From a virus, in the IMG/VR virus record IMGVR_UViG_3300047289_000054, positions 1 through 37,410 of that record: DNA of 37,410 nt. One strand, written 5' to 3'. The notes beneath the pieces were generated by a model. The model saw nothing but the letters and a program-made list of their open reading frames with translations. It did not search any database and was not told the origin of the DNA. This document shows positions 13,389-20,539 of this stretch, in pieces. Position numbers and translations under genes: made by a program. How positions within the stretch are numbered: the first letter of the stretch is position 1; every line of letters starts with the position of its first letter.

Positions 13389-14150
13389 TTATTTATTTTT
13401 AAATTCAAAATATTCTTCACGTTCAATTTTTTCTCCGTATATTCTTTCAGATTTATTCCATAAACCATCTACACAACTAAATACAATTTTAAAGTATCTC
13501 TTTTGAGGTGGTTGGGAAGGATGGATAGTTAAAGTTGCAAGTGATGTTTCTTCATAAATCATCTCGATACTATCTATTCGTTCATTTACTTGTAATCTTG
13601 TTGGTTCGCTCCACATAAACCCAGCAGTTGTTCCACTTGTTCCCGTATATACTGTTCCTGTAGTAATTAATGGGTCGTTTGTAAAAGTTTCAGTTCTTTT
13701 TCCATTTTCCACTTTAAAACCTATTTCTTTTGGAATGATGATTTTGTAACCTGCATCAGCAAATCCGCCCAAAGCACCATAACATAAATTATTTACCCTA
13801 ACACTCTCACAACTCGGATTCTTAACAAACCATTCAAGGAACTCATCATCAATAGCTTGCACACCATCAAGAATCAAATCTTGGTCTGTGGTTAGGATTA
13901 TTTCAGGACATATTTTAGAATCTAAAATAACAGATACTTGATGAATAAAACCATTCATACCTTCTCTATTATCAATAATCCATCTTAATATTTCATCTTT
14001 AATTTCCTTATCAGAAGTGATGTAGATGTTTTGTGTTAAAACATTAATAGTTTTTTCGTGTAAAATAGGTTGTAAATACAATTTATTCTCTATTGTATCA
14101 ATCATTAACCTACTCGGTTTATCTGTTGGTAATACGTGTATGTTTTTCAT
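13389..14150 (-). CDS. Conserved phage protein with MKNIHVLPTDKPSRL start
   Basis: A 253-residue protein. Its first 15 residues and the later LTTDQDLILDGVQAIDDEFL and WFVKNPSCE blocks form a pattern I recognise from many phages, including those of Bacteroidota and large myoviruses, but whose function is unknown. The region after residue 120 (GALGGFADAGYKIIIPKE, then a Thr/Gly-rich strand region) seems to be an insertion, before a C-terminal block with FKIVFSCVDGLWNKSERIYGE. The tail EFKNK is supplied by a boundary repeat. No catalytic signature. Confidence 0.65.
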   Translation of the reverse strand: MKNIHVLPTDKPSRLMIDTIENKLYLQPILHEKTINVLTQNIYITSDKEIKDEILRWIIDNREGMNGFIHQVSVILDSKICPEIILTTDQDLILDGVQAIDDEFLEWFVKNPSCESVRVNNLCYGALGGFADAGYKIIIPKEIGFKVENGKRTETFTNDPLITTGTVYTGTSGTTAGFMWSEPTRLQVNERIDSIEMIYEETSLATLTIHPSQPPQKRYFKIVFSCVDGLWNKSERIYGEKIEREEYFEFKNK

Positions 14151-14152
14151 AG

Positions 14153-14404
14153 TTATTTATTTAAAAATTCATAAATTGTATCTGGACTTAATTTATTGGC
14201 TTTACTTTGTCTGACTGAATATTGCCAAGGTACTTGACTATTTAATTGGTCTATACTCATATTTCGTATTGTTTCCATTCTGTGTTCCAGTTTGGCAATT
14301 TCAATACAAAGCTTTCCGAGTGCTTCTTCTGGGCAAAATTTCAAATATCTTTTATAAGAAATTAATTGTGACTCAATTCTATTTCTGTGAGCTATTACTT
14401 TCAT
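14153..14404 (-). CDS. Small hypothetical helical protein
   Basis: An 83-residue basic, helical protein (MKVIAHRNRIESQLISYKRY, CPEEALGKLCIEIAKLEHRM, VPWQYSVRQSKANKLSPDTI). No named family. It ends FLNK and abuts the next gene by 2 bases. It lies directly downstream of the HNH endonuclease gene and could be transcribed from the promoter near 15035. Confidence 0.55.
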   Translation of the reverse strand: MKVIAHRNRIESQLISYKRYLKFCPEEALGKLCIEIAKLEHRMETIRNMSIDQLNSQVPWQYSVRQSKANKLSPDTIYEFLNK

Positions 14405-14406
14405 TT

Positions 14407-14940
14407 TTAAATTTGTTTTAATTTTTCTTGATATGCATTTGAAGCTTCTTCAATTGTTTTATATAATCCTAAACATAATTGTTTTCGGTTAATTCTTATT
14501 TTTGCCCTATATTTTTTTAAATCTTTTCTATAATGAACACCAACTGGTAAACCTGATTTTATTACTCTTTCTTTTGAGCAATTTTCTCTTTGACTTACTA
14601 TTCTTAAATTACTTATTGAATTATTTAAAGTGTTACTGTCAATATGGTCAATTACCATTTTATGACCTTGAAATTTATAACCTAAAAATACAGATGCTAA
14701 AATTTGATGAATTGGTATTCTTTTTGGTTTTAAACCGCTAATTTGAACAAAAACTTGTTTGTAATTTTTTATAGATATTTCTATTTTTTCATTTGTTATT
14801 TCTCCATAAAAAACCATATTTGAACCGCTACCTTTTCCATACCATTCTTTTGGTATTTTTTTAATACGACCACATTTTGTGACTTCAATGTTTGTTTCTA
14901 AACCATTGTAATAAAATGGTTTCCATTCTAAATTTTTCAT
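14407..14940 (-). CDS. HNH homing-type endonuclease with C-terminal AP2 domain
   Basis: A 177-residue protein from the ATG at 14940; an upstream in-frame ATG at 14982 would translate the leader hairpin and is less likely. The HNH motif is IPIHQILASVF with His78, then VIDHIDSNTLNNSISNLRI with Asp98-His99, Asn107 and Asn111. Residues 134-175 (GVHYRKDLKKYRAKIRI ... YKTIEEASNAY) form an AP2-type DNA-binding domain, as in free-standing phage homing endonucleases. The protein would nick or cut at a target site in related phages and spread itself. It has its own promoter-like leader with an inverted repeat. Confidence 0.9.
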   Translation of the reverse strand: MKNLEWKPFYYNGLETNIEVTKCGRIKKIPKEWYGKGSGSNMVFYGEITNEKIEISIKNYKQVFVQISGLKPKRIPIHQILASVFLGYKFQGHKMVIDHIDSNTLNNSISNLRIVSQRENCSKERVIKSGLPVGVHYRKDLKKYRAKIRINRKQLCLGLYKTIEEASNAYQEKLKQI

Positions 14941-14966
14941 AAAATAAAAAAACCACCAAATCAAAG

Positions 14967-15020
14967 GTCGCAGTCTTATCATTAGTGGAATTTATTTAAA
15001 TTTTTATAAGTATCTGCGAC
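14967..15020 (-). promoter_or_regulatory. Inverted repeat in the leader of the HNH gene
   Basis: GTCGCAG at 14967-14973 is the exact reverse complement of CTGCGAC at 15014-15020. A second paired segment, CTTAT (14975-14979) with ATAAG (15006-15010), lies just inside, giving a 12-bp interrupted stem around an AT-rich loop of 26 bases. It is unusually GC-rich for this genome and lies in the predicted 5' leader between the promoter at 15031 and the HNH start. It may be an RNA hairpin controlling the nuclease or a protein-binding site. Confidence 0.65.
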
Positions 15021-15030
15021 AATACAAGAA

Positions 15031-15038
15031 CAAATTTA
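15031..15038 (-). promoter_or_regulatory. Promoter -7 box for the HNH gene and cassette array
   Basis: TAAATTTG on the minus strand (15038-15031) is identical to the -7 box of the other promoters here, in a 136-base gap with no gene. No good TTTG is present at the normal distance upstream, so the promoter is weaker or activator-dependent. Confidence 0.5.
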
Positions 15039-15076
15039 AAAATAATTTTTAAAATTTAATGTTTTTTTTAATTTTT

Positions 15077-15397
15077 TTAATCTAAATATTGATAAATCGG
15101 TTCTTTTGTACTTTTAGTATTTAATAAATTGTAAATCTTTTGTTTTGTTAATCCAGTTTTTTCAACACAATCAGCAACTGAATCAAATATTTCACCATCT
15201 GAAATTCTAATTACTTTTTTTAGTTCTCCATTTGTTTTTTGAACATAAAAAGGATTTTTTGGTATTTTTCCATTTTTAATACTTTCCAAAACTTGATAAT
15301 CTATTTCTGTGTATTTTGAATGGTGCTTATTTAAAAGACGATGATTTTTAATACCAGCGTCTGAAAATATTTTATTGATAATTTTATTTGTTAGCAT
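15077..15397 (-). CDS. NUMOD1-like DNA-binding protein
   Basis: A 106-residue protein. The C-terminal part, VIRISDGEIFDSVADCVEKT followed by GLTKQKIYNLLN and PIYQYL, has the pattern of NUMOD1-type helix-turn-helix modules attached to homing endonucleases, but no nuclease domain is present. The N-terminal half is basic and helical (MLTNKIINKIFSDAGIKNHR). It lies next to the HNH-AP2 gene and may be a separated DNA-recognition module or a small regulator. It overlaps the upstream gene by 14 bases. Confidence 0.6.
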   Translation of the reverse strand: MLTNKIINKIFSDAGIKNHRLLNKHHSKYTEIDYQVLESIKNGKIPKNPFYVQKTNGELKKVIRISDGEIFDSVADCVEKTGLTKQKIYNLLNTKSTKEPIYQYLD

Positions 15398-15761
15398 TCT
15401 TTTTTTTATTATTTATTCTATGAACGGTCGCTTCTATTATTTCGTGGTCTATATTCCAAGCTTCAACAATTTGTGTCAGCGCAACTTTTGAAGGTAATTT
15501 TTGAAGGGAAATGAATTTTACCATTTTAGAATATTCATTTGCAATTTTAATTGTTTCTTCTTGACCATTATTGAAAACAACATTGTAATCCCTTTCAGCT
15601 AATGGTTCAAGTTCTTTAATTAAAGAATTCATTTGTTGTTTGAGTCTTTGTTTATTGTAATGCGTTCCTTGAAGTTCCTCCAAGTTTTCTAATAATAGCT
15701 GGATAAGAATAATTGCTTCCAACAATACTAACATATTTTTATCTGATTTTTCGTTGTTCAT
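15384..15761 (-). CDS. Hypothetical helical protein of the replication region
   Basis: A 125-residue protein with a long Leu/Ile/Glu-rich N-terminal helix (residues 10-34, MLVLLEAIILIQLLLENLEE), more likely a coiled coil than a membrane segment because of its acidic residues. A middle part (AERDYNVVFNNGQEETIKI) and a basic helical C-terminus follow. No named family. It follows the probable helicase loader by 11 bases and may take part in replication, by context only. Confidence 0.5.
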   Translation of the reverse strand: MNNEKSDKNMLVLLEAIILIQLLLENLEELQGTHYNKQRLKQQMNSLIKELEPLAERDYNVVFNNGQEETIKIANEYSKMVKFISLQKLPSKVALTQIVEAWNIDHEIIEATVHRINNKKKNANK

Positions 15762-15772
15762 TTTTTTTGGTT

Positions 15773-16609
15773 TTAAATTATTACTGATTTATTTTCATTT
15801 TTAGCTCTTGTAAAAAAATCTATTAAGATTAACTTTTTAACCATCACATCAATTTTTTTACTTTCTCCGTGGATGATATTATCTAATTCTTTTTTTATTG
15901 CTTTACGTTCGCTTGAATTTTGAGTTGGCTGGTTTTTCAATTGAATTTCCAATAGTTTACGAGCTTTTATATTTTTCTTGATATAATAATCCCAATATTG
16001 TGAATCGCTATCTTTTGGCACGTGAATTAATCCCCTCAAGACAAGTTCGTCAAAAATATACACAAGCGGTTCACTTACTTCATTATCACTCTTAAAATCA
16101 TTGTATTTTCTATTTATAGCTTCAGTCATTAATTGAAACTTTTCTTCTTCTGTTTTTTCTGGAGCTTGTATTTCGTTTGAAATATTTAATTCTATCTTTT
16201 TTTCTGACTTCCATTTTTGGTATTTCTTAAAAACTTTTGCGATGTAAGTAGAATTAAAAAGCTGGAAATGTTCTGTTTGTTCTGTGAATTGACCGAAACG
16301 CTCCATTTCAAAAGCTTTTACCATTTCTTCAAAAGTGAAATTTGACCAGTAACCATCAAGCATATTAATAATATCTTGCTTCATAAAACTATCAATTGGA
16401 TTTTTAATTTCCATTAATACAGAAGTTTGTGTAATCCAACCAGTAACTAAAAAAACAAAATTAGGGTCTTTTTTTATTTCTTTAATTTTTTTGAAGTCGT
16501 ATGATTTTTGCAAAAAGGATTTGACTGGCAAATTTATTTCAATTTGAACGCTTTGTCTTTTTTGTAAATAAAAATTTTCTGAATTTGTAATTTGAATTTG
16601 ATTTTCCAT
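15773..16609 (-). CDS. Replication-associated protein, probable helicase-loader-like
   Basis: A 278-residue protein from the ATG at 16609, which sits 1 base after the stop of the initiator-like gene; an upstream in-frame ATG at 16639 would overlap that gene by 29 bases. The block FTFEEMVKAFEMERFGQF, HFQLFNSTYIAKVFKKY and QKWK is one I associate with proteins placed directly after replication initiators in Bacteroidota phages. The rest is helical and charged. By position it may be a helicase loader (lambda P-like), but no Walker motif is present. I saw no DnaB-type helicase or polymerase gene, so the phage probably recruits the host replisome. Confidence 0.5.
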   Translation of the reverse strand: MENQIQITNSENFYLQKRQSVQIEINLPVKSFLQKSYDFKKIKEIKKDPNFVFLVTGWITQTSVLMEIKNPIDSFMKQDIINMLDGYWSNFTFEEMVKAFEMERFGQFTEQTEHFQLFNSTYIAKVFKKYQKWKSEKKIELNISNEIQAPEKTEEEKFQLMTEAINRKYNDFKSDNEVSEPLVYIFDELVLRGLIHVPKDSDSQYWDYYIKKNIKARKLLEIQLKNQPTQNSSERKAIKKELDNIIHGESKKIDVMVKKLILIDFFTRAKNENKSVII

Positions 16610-16610
16610 T

Positions 16611-17357
16611 TTAAAGATTGTTTTGTTGGCTTGGAACATAAAGTCCAGTAGTATCTAAATTTTGTTGGATAGTTGAAGCGGTTTGTCTTCCAGCAACAAT
16701 TGGCTCACTTTCTTTTTTATTTGATTGAAAACCTTTGTCACGACTTGCCCAAGTTTTTAATCTTCTTTCCAAATCCCAAGTTTTTTCCATTTCCATTCTA
16801 AATTTAGAATTTGATTTATTTGGTTCTGTCCAATATTCGTAAAAATCTTTTATCATTTTACGTTCATAAATAGAATTGAAAATAGAAAGCGAGGTAGCAA
16901 ATTTTAATTTGCGTTCTTCAATATTATTTTCTTTTATTTTATTTTCTATTATATTATTTTCTTTTATGGTATCACTTTCGCTTTGCGAGATTGATGCGGT
17001 CGCATTGCGCTCGCTTTCTTCCTTTTGTTTTCGGTGCTTTTCCCAGCGTTCTTTTGCATTTTTGCTATTTTGTGAGCTTGTATTTTTAAATTCAGACAAT
17101 TGTTCATTCAAAAAATCAATACAAATATACCCATCTTTTTGTTCGATTATATTTTCATCGAATAGCGAATTTAATGCGTTCGCATTACCAGCGCATAATT
17201 TTTGTATTGCCAATTTAACTGGTAAGTCACCAAGTCTTGACCAATACATAGAACATAAGTCAATAAATAATCCTTTATTTTCTCTTGAACAAATTTGAAT
17301 ATTCCCATTCTCCCATTGGTTTGGCTCAAATTTAAAATAGGGTAGTTCTTTAGCCAT
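16611..17357 (-). CDS. Replication initiator-like protein
   Basis: A 248-residue protein from the ATG at 17357 (MAKELPYFKFEPNQWENG). Residues 1-90 resemble the winged-helix N-domain of phage replication initiators (DnaD/DUF4373-like: IQICSRENKGLFIDLCSMYW, LGDLPVKLAIQKL). A low-complexity linker follows (Ser/Glu/Asn/Ile/Lys-rich, encoded by repeated TTATTTTCT tracts), then the C-terminal block FYEYWTEPN, FRMEMEKTW, RRLKTWASRD typical of these proteins. A longer frame from the ATG at 17423 would translate through hairpin A of the structured leader. It probably marks the replication region and possibly the origin. Confidence 0.72.
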   Translation of the reverse strand: MAKELPYFKFEPNQWENGNIQICSRENKGLFIDLCSMYWSRLGDLPVKLAIQKLCAGNANALNSLFDENIIEQKDGYICIDFLNEQLSEFKNTSSQNSKNAKERWEKHRKQKEESERNATASISQSESDTIKENNIIENKIKENNIEERKLKFATSLSIFNSIYERKMIKDFYEYWTEPNKSNSKFRMEMEKTWDLERRLKTWASRDKGFQSNKKESEPIVAGRQTASTIQQNLDTTGLYVPSQQNNL

Positions 17358-17383
17358 AATTCGTGTATTATATTTAAAACATA

Positions 17384-17473
17384 AACGGCTATAAATCCAA
17401 ACGCTTCTCACTTCGTTTTTCATTATAGCCGTTGTAAAATTTCTTTAGGTTGAGTATAAGTGAGAAGTCAACC
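17384..17473 (-). ncRNA. Structured leader: two hairpins with fully complementary 10-nt loops
   Basis: Hairpin A: AACGGCTATAA (17384-17394) pairs with TTATAGCCGTT (17423-17433), 11 bp. Inside it, after 4-base internal loops, AAACG (17399-17403) pairs with CGTTT (17414-17418), closing the 10-nt loop CTTCTCACTT (17404-17413). Hairpin B: GGTTGA (17448-17453) pairs with TCAACC (17468-17473), and its loop contains AAGTGAGAAG (17458-17467), the exact complement of loop A. The minus-strand RNA could therefore form a kissing-loop complex about 27 bases before the initiator ATG. Structure is read from sequence; function is inferred. Confidence 0.7.
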
Positions 17474-17518
17474 ACGGAGCTAAATTAAAAATATTAATTA
17501 AATAAAAAAAATTATTTA

Positions 17519-17692
17519 TCATTTTTTTTCGTTTGTAATTTTAAATTGAGAAAAACCTTTCTTGTAAGCAATGTACTGAAAGCCTTTTTTTCGCTTGTTT
17601 TTATGAAAGTGAAGCCATTCATCTAATTGCATATATTTCTTTCTTACAATGCCAGTTTTTAACTCAATAGCAATTATTTCTATTTCTTCCAT
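17519..17692 (-). CDS. Small basic 57-aa protein
   Basis: A 57-residue frame starting MEEIEIIAIELKTGIVRKKY and containing MQLDEWLHFHKNKRKKGFQY and a basic tail. Its ATG overlaps the ninG stop by 13 bases, and it is the last gene before the structured leader of the replication initiator. The pattern of a short beta unit followed by a basic Trp/His segment suggests nucleic-acid binding, but no family is recognised. Confidence 0.6.
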   Translation of the reverse strand: MEEIEIIAIELKTGIVRKKYMQLDEWLHFHKNKRKKGFQYIAYKKGFSQFKITNEKK

Positions 17693-18273
17693 TGCTTAAT
17701 TTGTTCCCGAATTGATTTTAATTTGTCAACATCCCAAAATTTTTGAAATTGTTTATCTATCCCAGCTAATTTGACAATTCTATCAAATGCTTCTTTTCCA
17801 ATTCTGTAAGGCAAACGTAAAGTGTAATTTTCAAAATTTCCTTCTTTATATAAATTACATTGAATACATTGTCCGTGTATGTTATCTAAATCATATTTTA
17901 ATGTTTCAAAGCTTCCAGCTGGATAGTAATGCCCAGCTTGAAATTCTTTATTCCAAAGAACACCACAACTAATACAAGGTTTTCCAGCGTCACGTTCTCT
18001 AACAAAAGAATGTATTGCGGTTTTTGTTGTGTTATGCGCCAGTTTCAAAGAAGTCAATTCTTTTTTTTCCTTTTCGGCTTTTTCAAGGCTTTTTCTTGGA
18101 GCTTGAACTTTGTTTAAAGCTTTTGCCATTTTGATTTTCCCATTTTCAGAATTTAGCAACCAATCTGGATAGCAGCTTGAACACAATCCGTAATGACGAA
18201 AAGGGGTCAGCTTATTACAACCGAACCCTTTTGCCAATCCAGTTCCTTTGCAGTGTTTGGATTTTATTTCCAT
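17680..18273 (-). CDS. ninG: NinG/Rap-like recombination protein
   Basis: A 197-residue protein of normal NinG length. The N-terminus has a Cys-rich part (CKGTGLAKGFGCNK, YGLCSSCYP), then a basic coil (KSLEKAEKEKKEL), then the core HSFVRERDAGKPCISCG, FQAGHYYPAGSF and NIHGQCIQCNLYKEGN, an HNH-like Cys/His arrangement found in lambda NinG (Rap). Rap promotes Holliday-junction resolution in lambda Red and RecBCD recombination. It lies directly after the exonuclease gene, completing a recombination set with RecT and the ssDNA-binding protein. Confidence 0.9.
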   Translation of the reverse strand: MEIKSKHCKGTGLAKGFGCNKLTPFRHYGLCSSCYPDWLLNSENGKIKMAKALNKVQAPRKSLEKAEKEKKELTSLKLAHNTTKTAIHSFVRERDAGKPCISCGVLWNKEFQAGHYYPAGSFETLKYDLDNIHGQCIQCNLYKEGNFENYTLRLPYRIGKEAFDRIVKLAGIDKQFQKFWDVDKLKSIREQIKQWKK

Positions 18274-18274
18274 T

Positions 18275-19186
18275 TTATATAATTTGATTTGCCAATTCCA
18301 AACTCAAATCATTTAAAAATGTTCTCGCTTTGTCAATTTGGCTTTTTATTGAATCTATTAAAACTTGGTCTTTTGAAGTTTTGAAAATTTTAATTCTCAT
18401 ATTTTCTGGAATTTCTCTAAAGTCTTTGAACCAATCAATATTTACACTTGGATTTTGTTCGCAAAATTCTAACAATCCTTTATGAGTATAAATTTTATTT
18501 TGAACAATTTCAACAATTAAATGAATAGAATCTTCGCGAATGTTTCCGTCATTATCCATTACGTTATAATTCCAATCCGCTCGTCTAATTTCGTCATTGA
18601 TAATCTTATGTGGAGTATCAACAAGGCAATAAATCAACTCGGCTTCTTCTATTCCAGTTAAATCCATATACCCGTTGAGCTGGTACACATAATCTTGATT
18701 TTTAATTTCAGTATCATACATTGGAAATGTAGAATAATCCCAAGATGATTTGATGTCACGAATCACTCCAGCTTTGTTATCTGGCTCCCCACTAAAATAT
18801 TCATTCTTGAAACGCTCTTTATTTTTGAAAAACGGCTTTCCGATAAAGTTAGAATACAAAGTCAAAGACTGGTCCTCAACTTGAATACCTTTTTCAGTGT
18901 ATTTGCTTTTCATAATATTGCTTCTTTTGAAAATATATTCACGATGCAATTGTTTCAAATACGTTTTAACACCAGCGGAAAGCTCAATTGGTGCGTGTTT
19001 TTTAGCTAATAAATCTCCAAGTGTAATCGTTTGCTTCTCTGTTATCTTTCCTACTTTTTGTTTTTCAAGTAAGTCAATCATTGTTTTTTCTTGATTTTCT
19101 GTCAAGTTTGGTTTTACACCAGTCATCAAAGAGCCAAGTCCAGAACAACGAAATAGGTAATTTTCAAATGTAACTTCGGTTTTCAT
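18275..19186 (-). CDS. YqaJ/lambda-exo-like recombination exonuclease
   Basis: A 303-residue protein with a PD-(D/E)xK nuclease core: Glu104 in KGIQVEDQSL, Asp136 in GEPDNKAG, Asp144-Ile-Lys146 in VIRDIKSSW, and the QLNGYMDLTG helix (Gln169 to Asp175) typical of YqaJ-type viral recombinases. It would resect double-strand ends to give 3' tails for RecT annealing. It has its own strong promoter, separated from recT by a terminator, so the two partners can be expressed at different levels. Confidence 0.82.
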   Translation of the reverse strand: MKTEVTFENYLFRCSGLGSLMTGVKPNLTENQEKTMIDLLEKQKVGKITEKQTITLGDLLAKKHAPIELSAGVKTYLKQLHREYIFKRSNIMKSKYTEKGIQVEDQSLTLYSNFIGKPFFKNKERFKNEYFSGEPDNKAGVIRDIKSSWDYSTFPMYDTEIKNQDYVYQLNGYMDLTGIEEAELIYCLVDTPHKIINDEIRRADWNYNVMDNDGNIREDSIHLIVEIVQNKIYTHKGLLEFCEQNPSVNIDWFKDFREIPENMRIKIFKTSKDQVLIDSIKSQIDKARTFLNDLSLELANQII

Positions 19187-19214
19187 AATATTGATTTTTA
19201 TTGATTTTGAATAG

Positions 19215-19245
19215 CAAATTTAATAAATAAATTTTAATTAACAAA
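19215..19245 (-). promoter_or_regulatory. Bacteroidota-type promoter for exonuclease-ninG-replication unit
   Basis: The minus strand has TTTG (19245-19242), exactly 19 bases, then TAAATTTG (19222-19215), a perfect consensus. The predicted transcript begins near 19208 with CTATTCAAAATCAA just after the -7 box, similar to the leaders of the 10030 and 22098 promoters. It lies just after the terminator at 19254-19284. Confidence 0.85.
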
Positions 19246-19253
19246 TTTTATAT

Positions 19254-19284
19254 AAAAAAAGCGAGATTTATTTTAAACCTCGCT
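19254..19284 (-). terminator. Intrinsic terminator after recT and the ssDNA-binding gene
   Basis: Minus strand: AGCGAGGTTTA (19284-19274), loop of 3, TAAATCTCGCT (19270-19260), an 11-bp stem with one G-T pair, followed by seven T. It begins 12 bases beyond the stop of the DUF3127-like gene. Confidence 0.9.
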
Positions 19285-19295
19285 GATTATAAAAA

Positions 19296-19565
19296 TTACT
19301 TTTGAATTCTCCAAGCTTGTAAAGTGTTCGCATATTGTGTAACACCATCTTTATTGGTATAAGAACGACCACGTAAATTGAATTCAACTTTAATTAGTTC
19401 TCCGTCTGAATAAGGGTCTATTAAATCCGTTTTATCTTGGTGCAATTCAAATTTAATTTCTTGCGGATATTGTTCATCTGTTTTAATAACAAAATCACGT
19501 TTTGAAAATTTTTCTGTGATTTGTTGAGTTTCGCTTCTGTAAGTTAAAATTCCTTGTAATTCCAT
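19296..19565 (-). CDS. DUF3127-like single-stranded DNA-binding protein
   Basis: An 89-residue beta-rich protein. The features FSKRDFVIKTDEQYPQEIKF, then DPYSDGELIKVEFNLRGRS and the ending NTLQAWRIQK match the DUF3127 pattern common in Bacteroidota, an OB-fold-like family thought to bind single-stranded DNA. It shares one base with the recT stop, and RecT plus an SSB is a frequent phage pairing. Length fits the family. Function is by family and context. Confidence 0.8.
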   Translation of the reverse strand: MELQGILTYRSETQQITEKFSKRDFVIKTDEQYPQEIKFELHQDKTDLIDPYSDGELIKVEFNLRGRSYTNKDGVTQYANTLQAWRIQK

Positions 19566-20461
19566 TATTTTTGTTGATTTAAAATTAAATTATTTTCTAC
19601 ATCGTTAAATTGTTCAAAAAGTCTATTGAACACTTCTGTGGGAACGCTATCTTTCAATTCCATATATTCATCAATATTTGAAACAGAATTTAAAAATTGT
19701 AGTGTTCTTTTGTCTTCCTCTTTTTCATTCAAAGTTTCAAGGTCAATTGGTTCGTTATCTGGATATTTGAAATTTCCGTCATCTTTAATAACTGACTGGT
19801 CAACCGCTGAAGCTTTTTGCATTTCAATTGAAAGTGGAGCAAATCCAGAATTCAAATGTAATTTAACAACAGTCTTTTTCGCCATTTTATCAAAGTCGTC
19901 TTTCCACAATCCAGTTCCATATTTTTTGAAAGTCTGTGAATATTTCTTTGCGTGTTTATTTATTTCTTCAATAGGCATAAAAAACACGTTTTCAAAGCCA
20001 TTTAAAAGTTTGAAGTACGAAGCGTAACCAATTACTTTTTCGCTCGTCTTGGACTTCCATTCAAAGTGATATCCGCCAAAACTATCATCTTCCACCAATT
20101 GACCTTCGTAAATTTCTTTTACTTCAAGATTTTTGTATTGATTTGAATTGATTGCCAATTGGCGAAAACCTTTGTAACCAATTTGAAATTGAGCTTCACG
20201 ACCATAAGGTATGATGTAAGCAAATCCAAGATTGTTATTAATTGGTAATCCAAGTGAAGTTGCGGTCAAACAAGCATTGAATAGACTTGCTGGCTCACAC
20301 GCTTGTAATTTATCATTCGCATTAAAAAGACTCAAAGCCGAACTGACAAATTGTGTATCTCTGTCTTTCAGAACCTCCTTGATTCTTTCTTTAATAGCTG
20401 GACTATCCAACAATTGTGCAAAGCCTTTTTTCTGGCTGGTAGTTTGAACTTGTGTATTCAT
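19565..20461 (-). CDS. recT: RecT-family single-strand annealing protein
   Basis: A 298-residue protein with the RecT pattern: FAQLLDSPAIKERIKEVL at the N-terminus, CEPASLFNACLTATSLGLPI, then AYIIPYGREAQFQIGYKGF, EVKEIYEGQLVEDDSF and KMAKKTVVKLHL. It would coat and anneal resected ends with the YqaJ-type exonuclease and the adjacent ssDNA-binding protein. The C-terminal 60 residues are acidic, as usual. Start ATG at 20461 follows a promoter-like -7 box by about 25 bases. Confidence 0.93.
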   Translation of the reverse strand: MNTQVQTTSQKKGFAQLLDSPAIKERIKEVLKDRDTQFVSSALSLFNANDKLQACEPASLFNACLTATSLGLPINNNLGFAYIIPYGREAQFQIGYKGFRQLAINSNQYKNLEVKEIYEGQLVEDDSFGGYHFEWKSKTSEKVIGYASYFKLLNGFENVFFMPIEEINKHAKKYSQTFKKYGTGLWKDDFDKMAKKTVVKLHLNSGFAPLSIEMQKASAVDQSVIKDDGNFKYPDNEPIDLETLNEKEEDKRTLQFLNSVSNIDEYMELKDSVPTEVFNRLFEQFNDVENNLILNQQK

Positions 20462-20486
20462 ATTTTTGGTTTTTAATATTGATAAA

Positions 20487-20494
20487 CAAATTTA
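20487..20494 (-). promoter_or_regulatory. Promoter -7 box upstream of recT
   Basis: TAAATTTG on the minus strand (20494-20487), followed by TTTATCAATATTAAA, resembling the initial transcribed sequences of the other promoters. A clear TTTG at -33 is missing at 18-20 bases spacing, so the match is partial. Region 20462-20539 holds no gene. Confidence 0.55.
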
Positions 20495-20539
20495 ATTAAA
20501 AAATTTTATTTAAACTAATTATTCTGTCTTTTTTATTTG

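Larger units (their letters stand above)
11330..13405 (-). repeat. Boundary repeat family between small genes
   Basis: A repeat with plus-strand core CATATCTTATTTGTTTTTAA joins gene after gene. Near-identical 23-bp copies lie at 11330-11352, 12213-12235, 12622-12644, 12886-12908 and 13383-13405, with a 20-21-bp copy at 13090. Degenerate copies lie at 10898, 11111, 11469, 11713, 11978, 13201 and 14148. Each copy contains, in minus-strand order, the end of one gene (often coding FKNK then TAA), the A-rich ribosome site and the ATG of the next. Because translation starts are always placed alike, the copies act as interchangeable joints. Confidence 0.9.

Noticed and set aside
10898-13405. Repeats in the small-gene array as a CRISPR array
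   Set aside because: Spacing is irregular (about 90-400 bases), the intervals are coding genes and the repeats contain start and stop codons.
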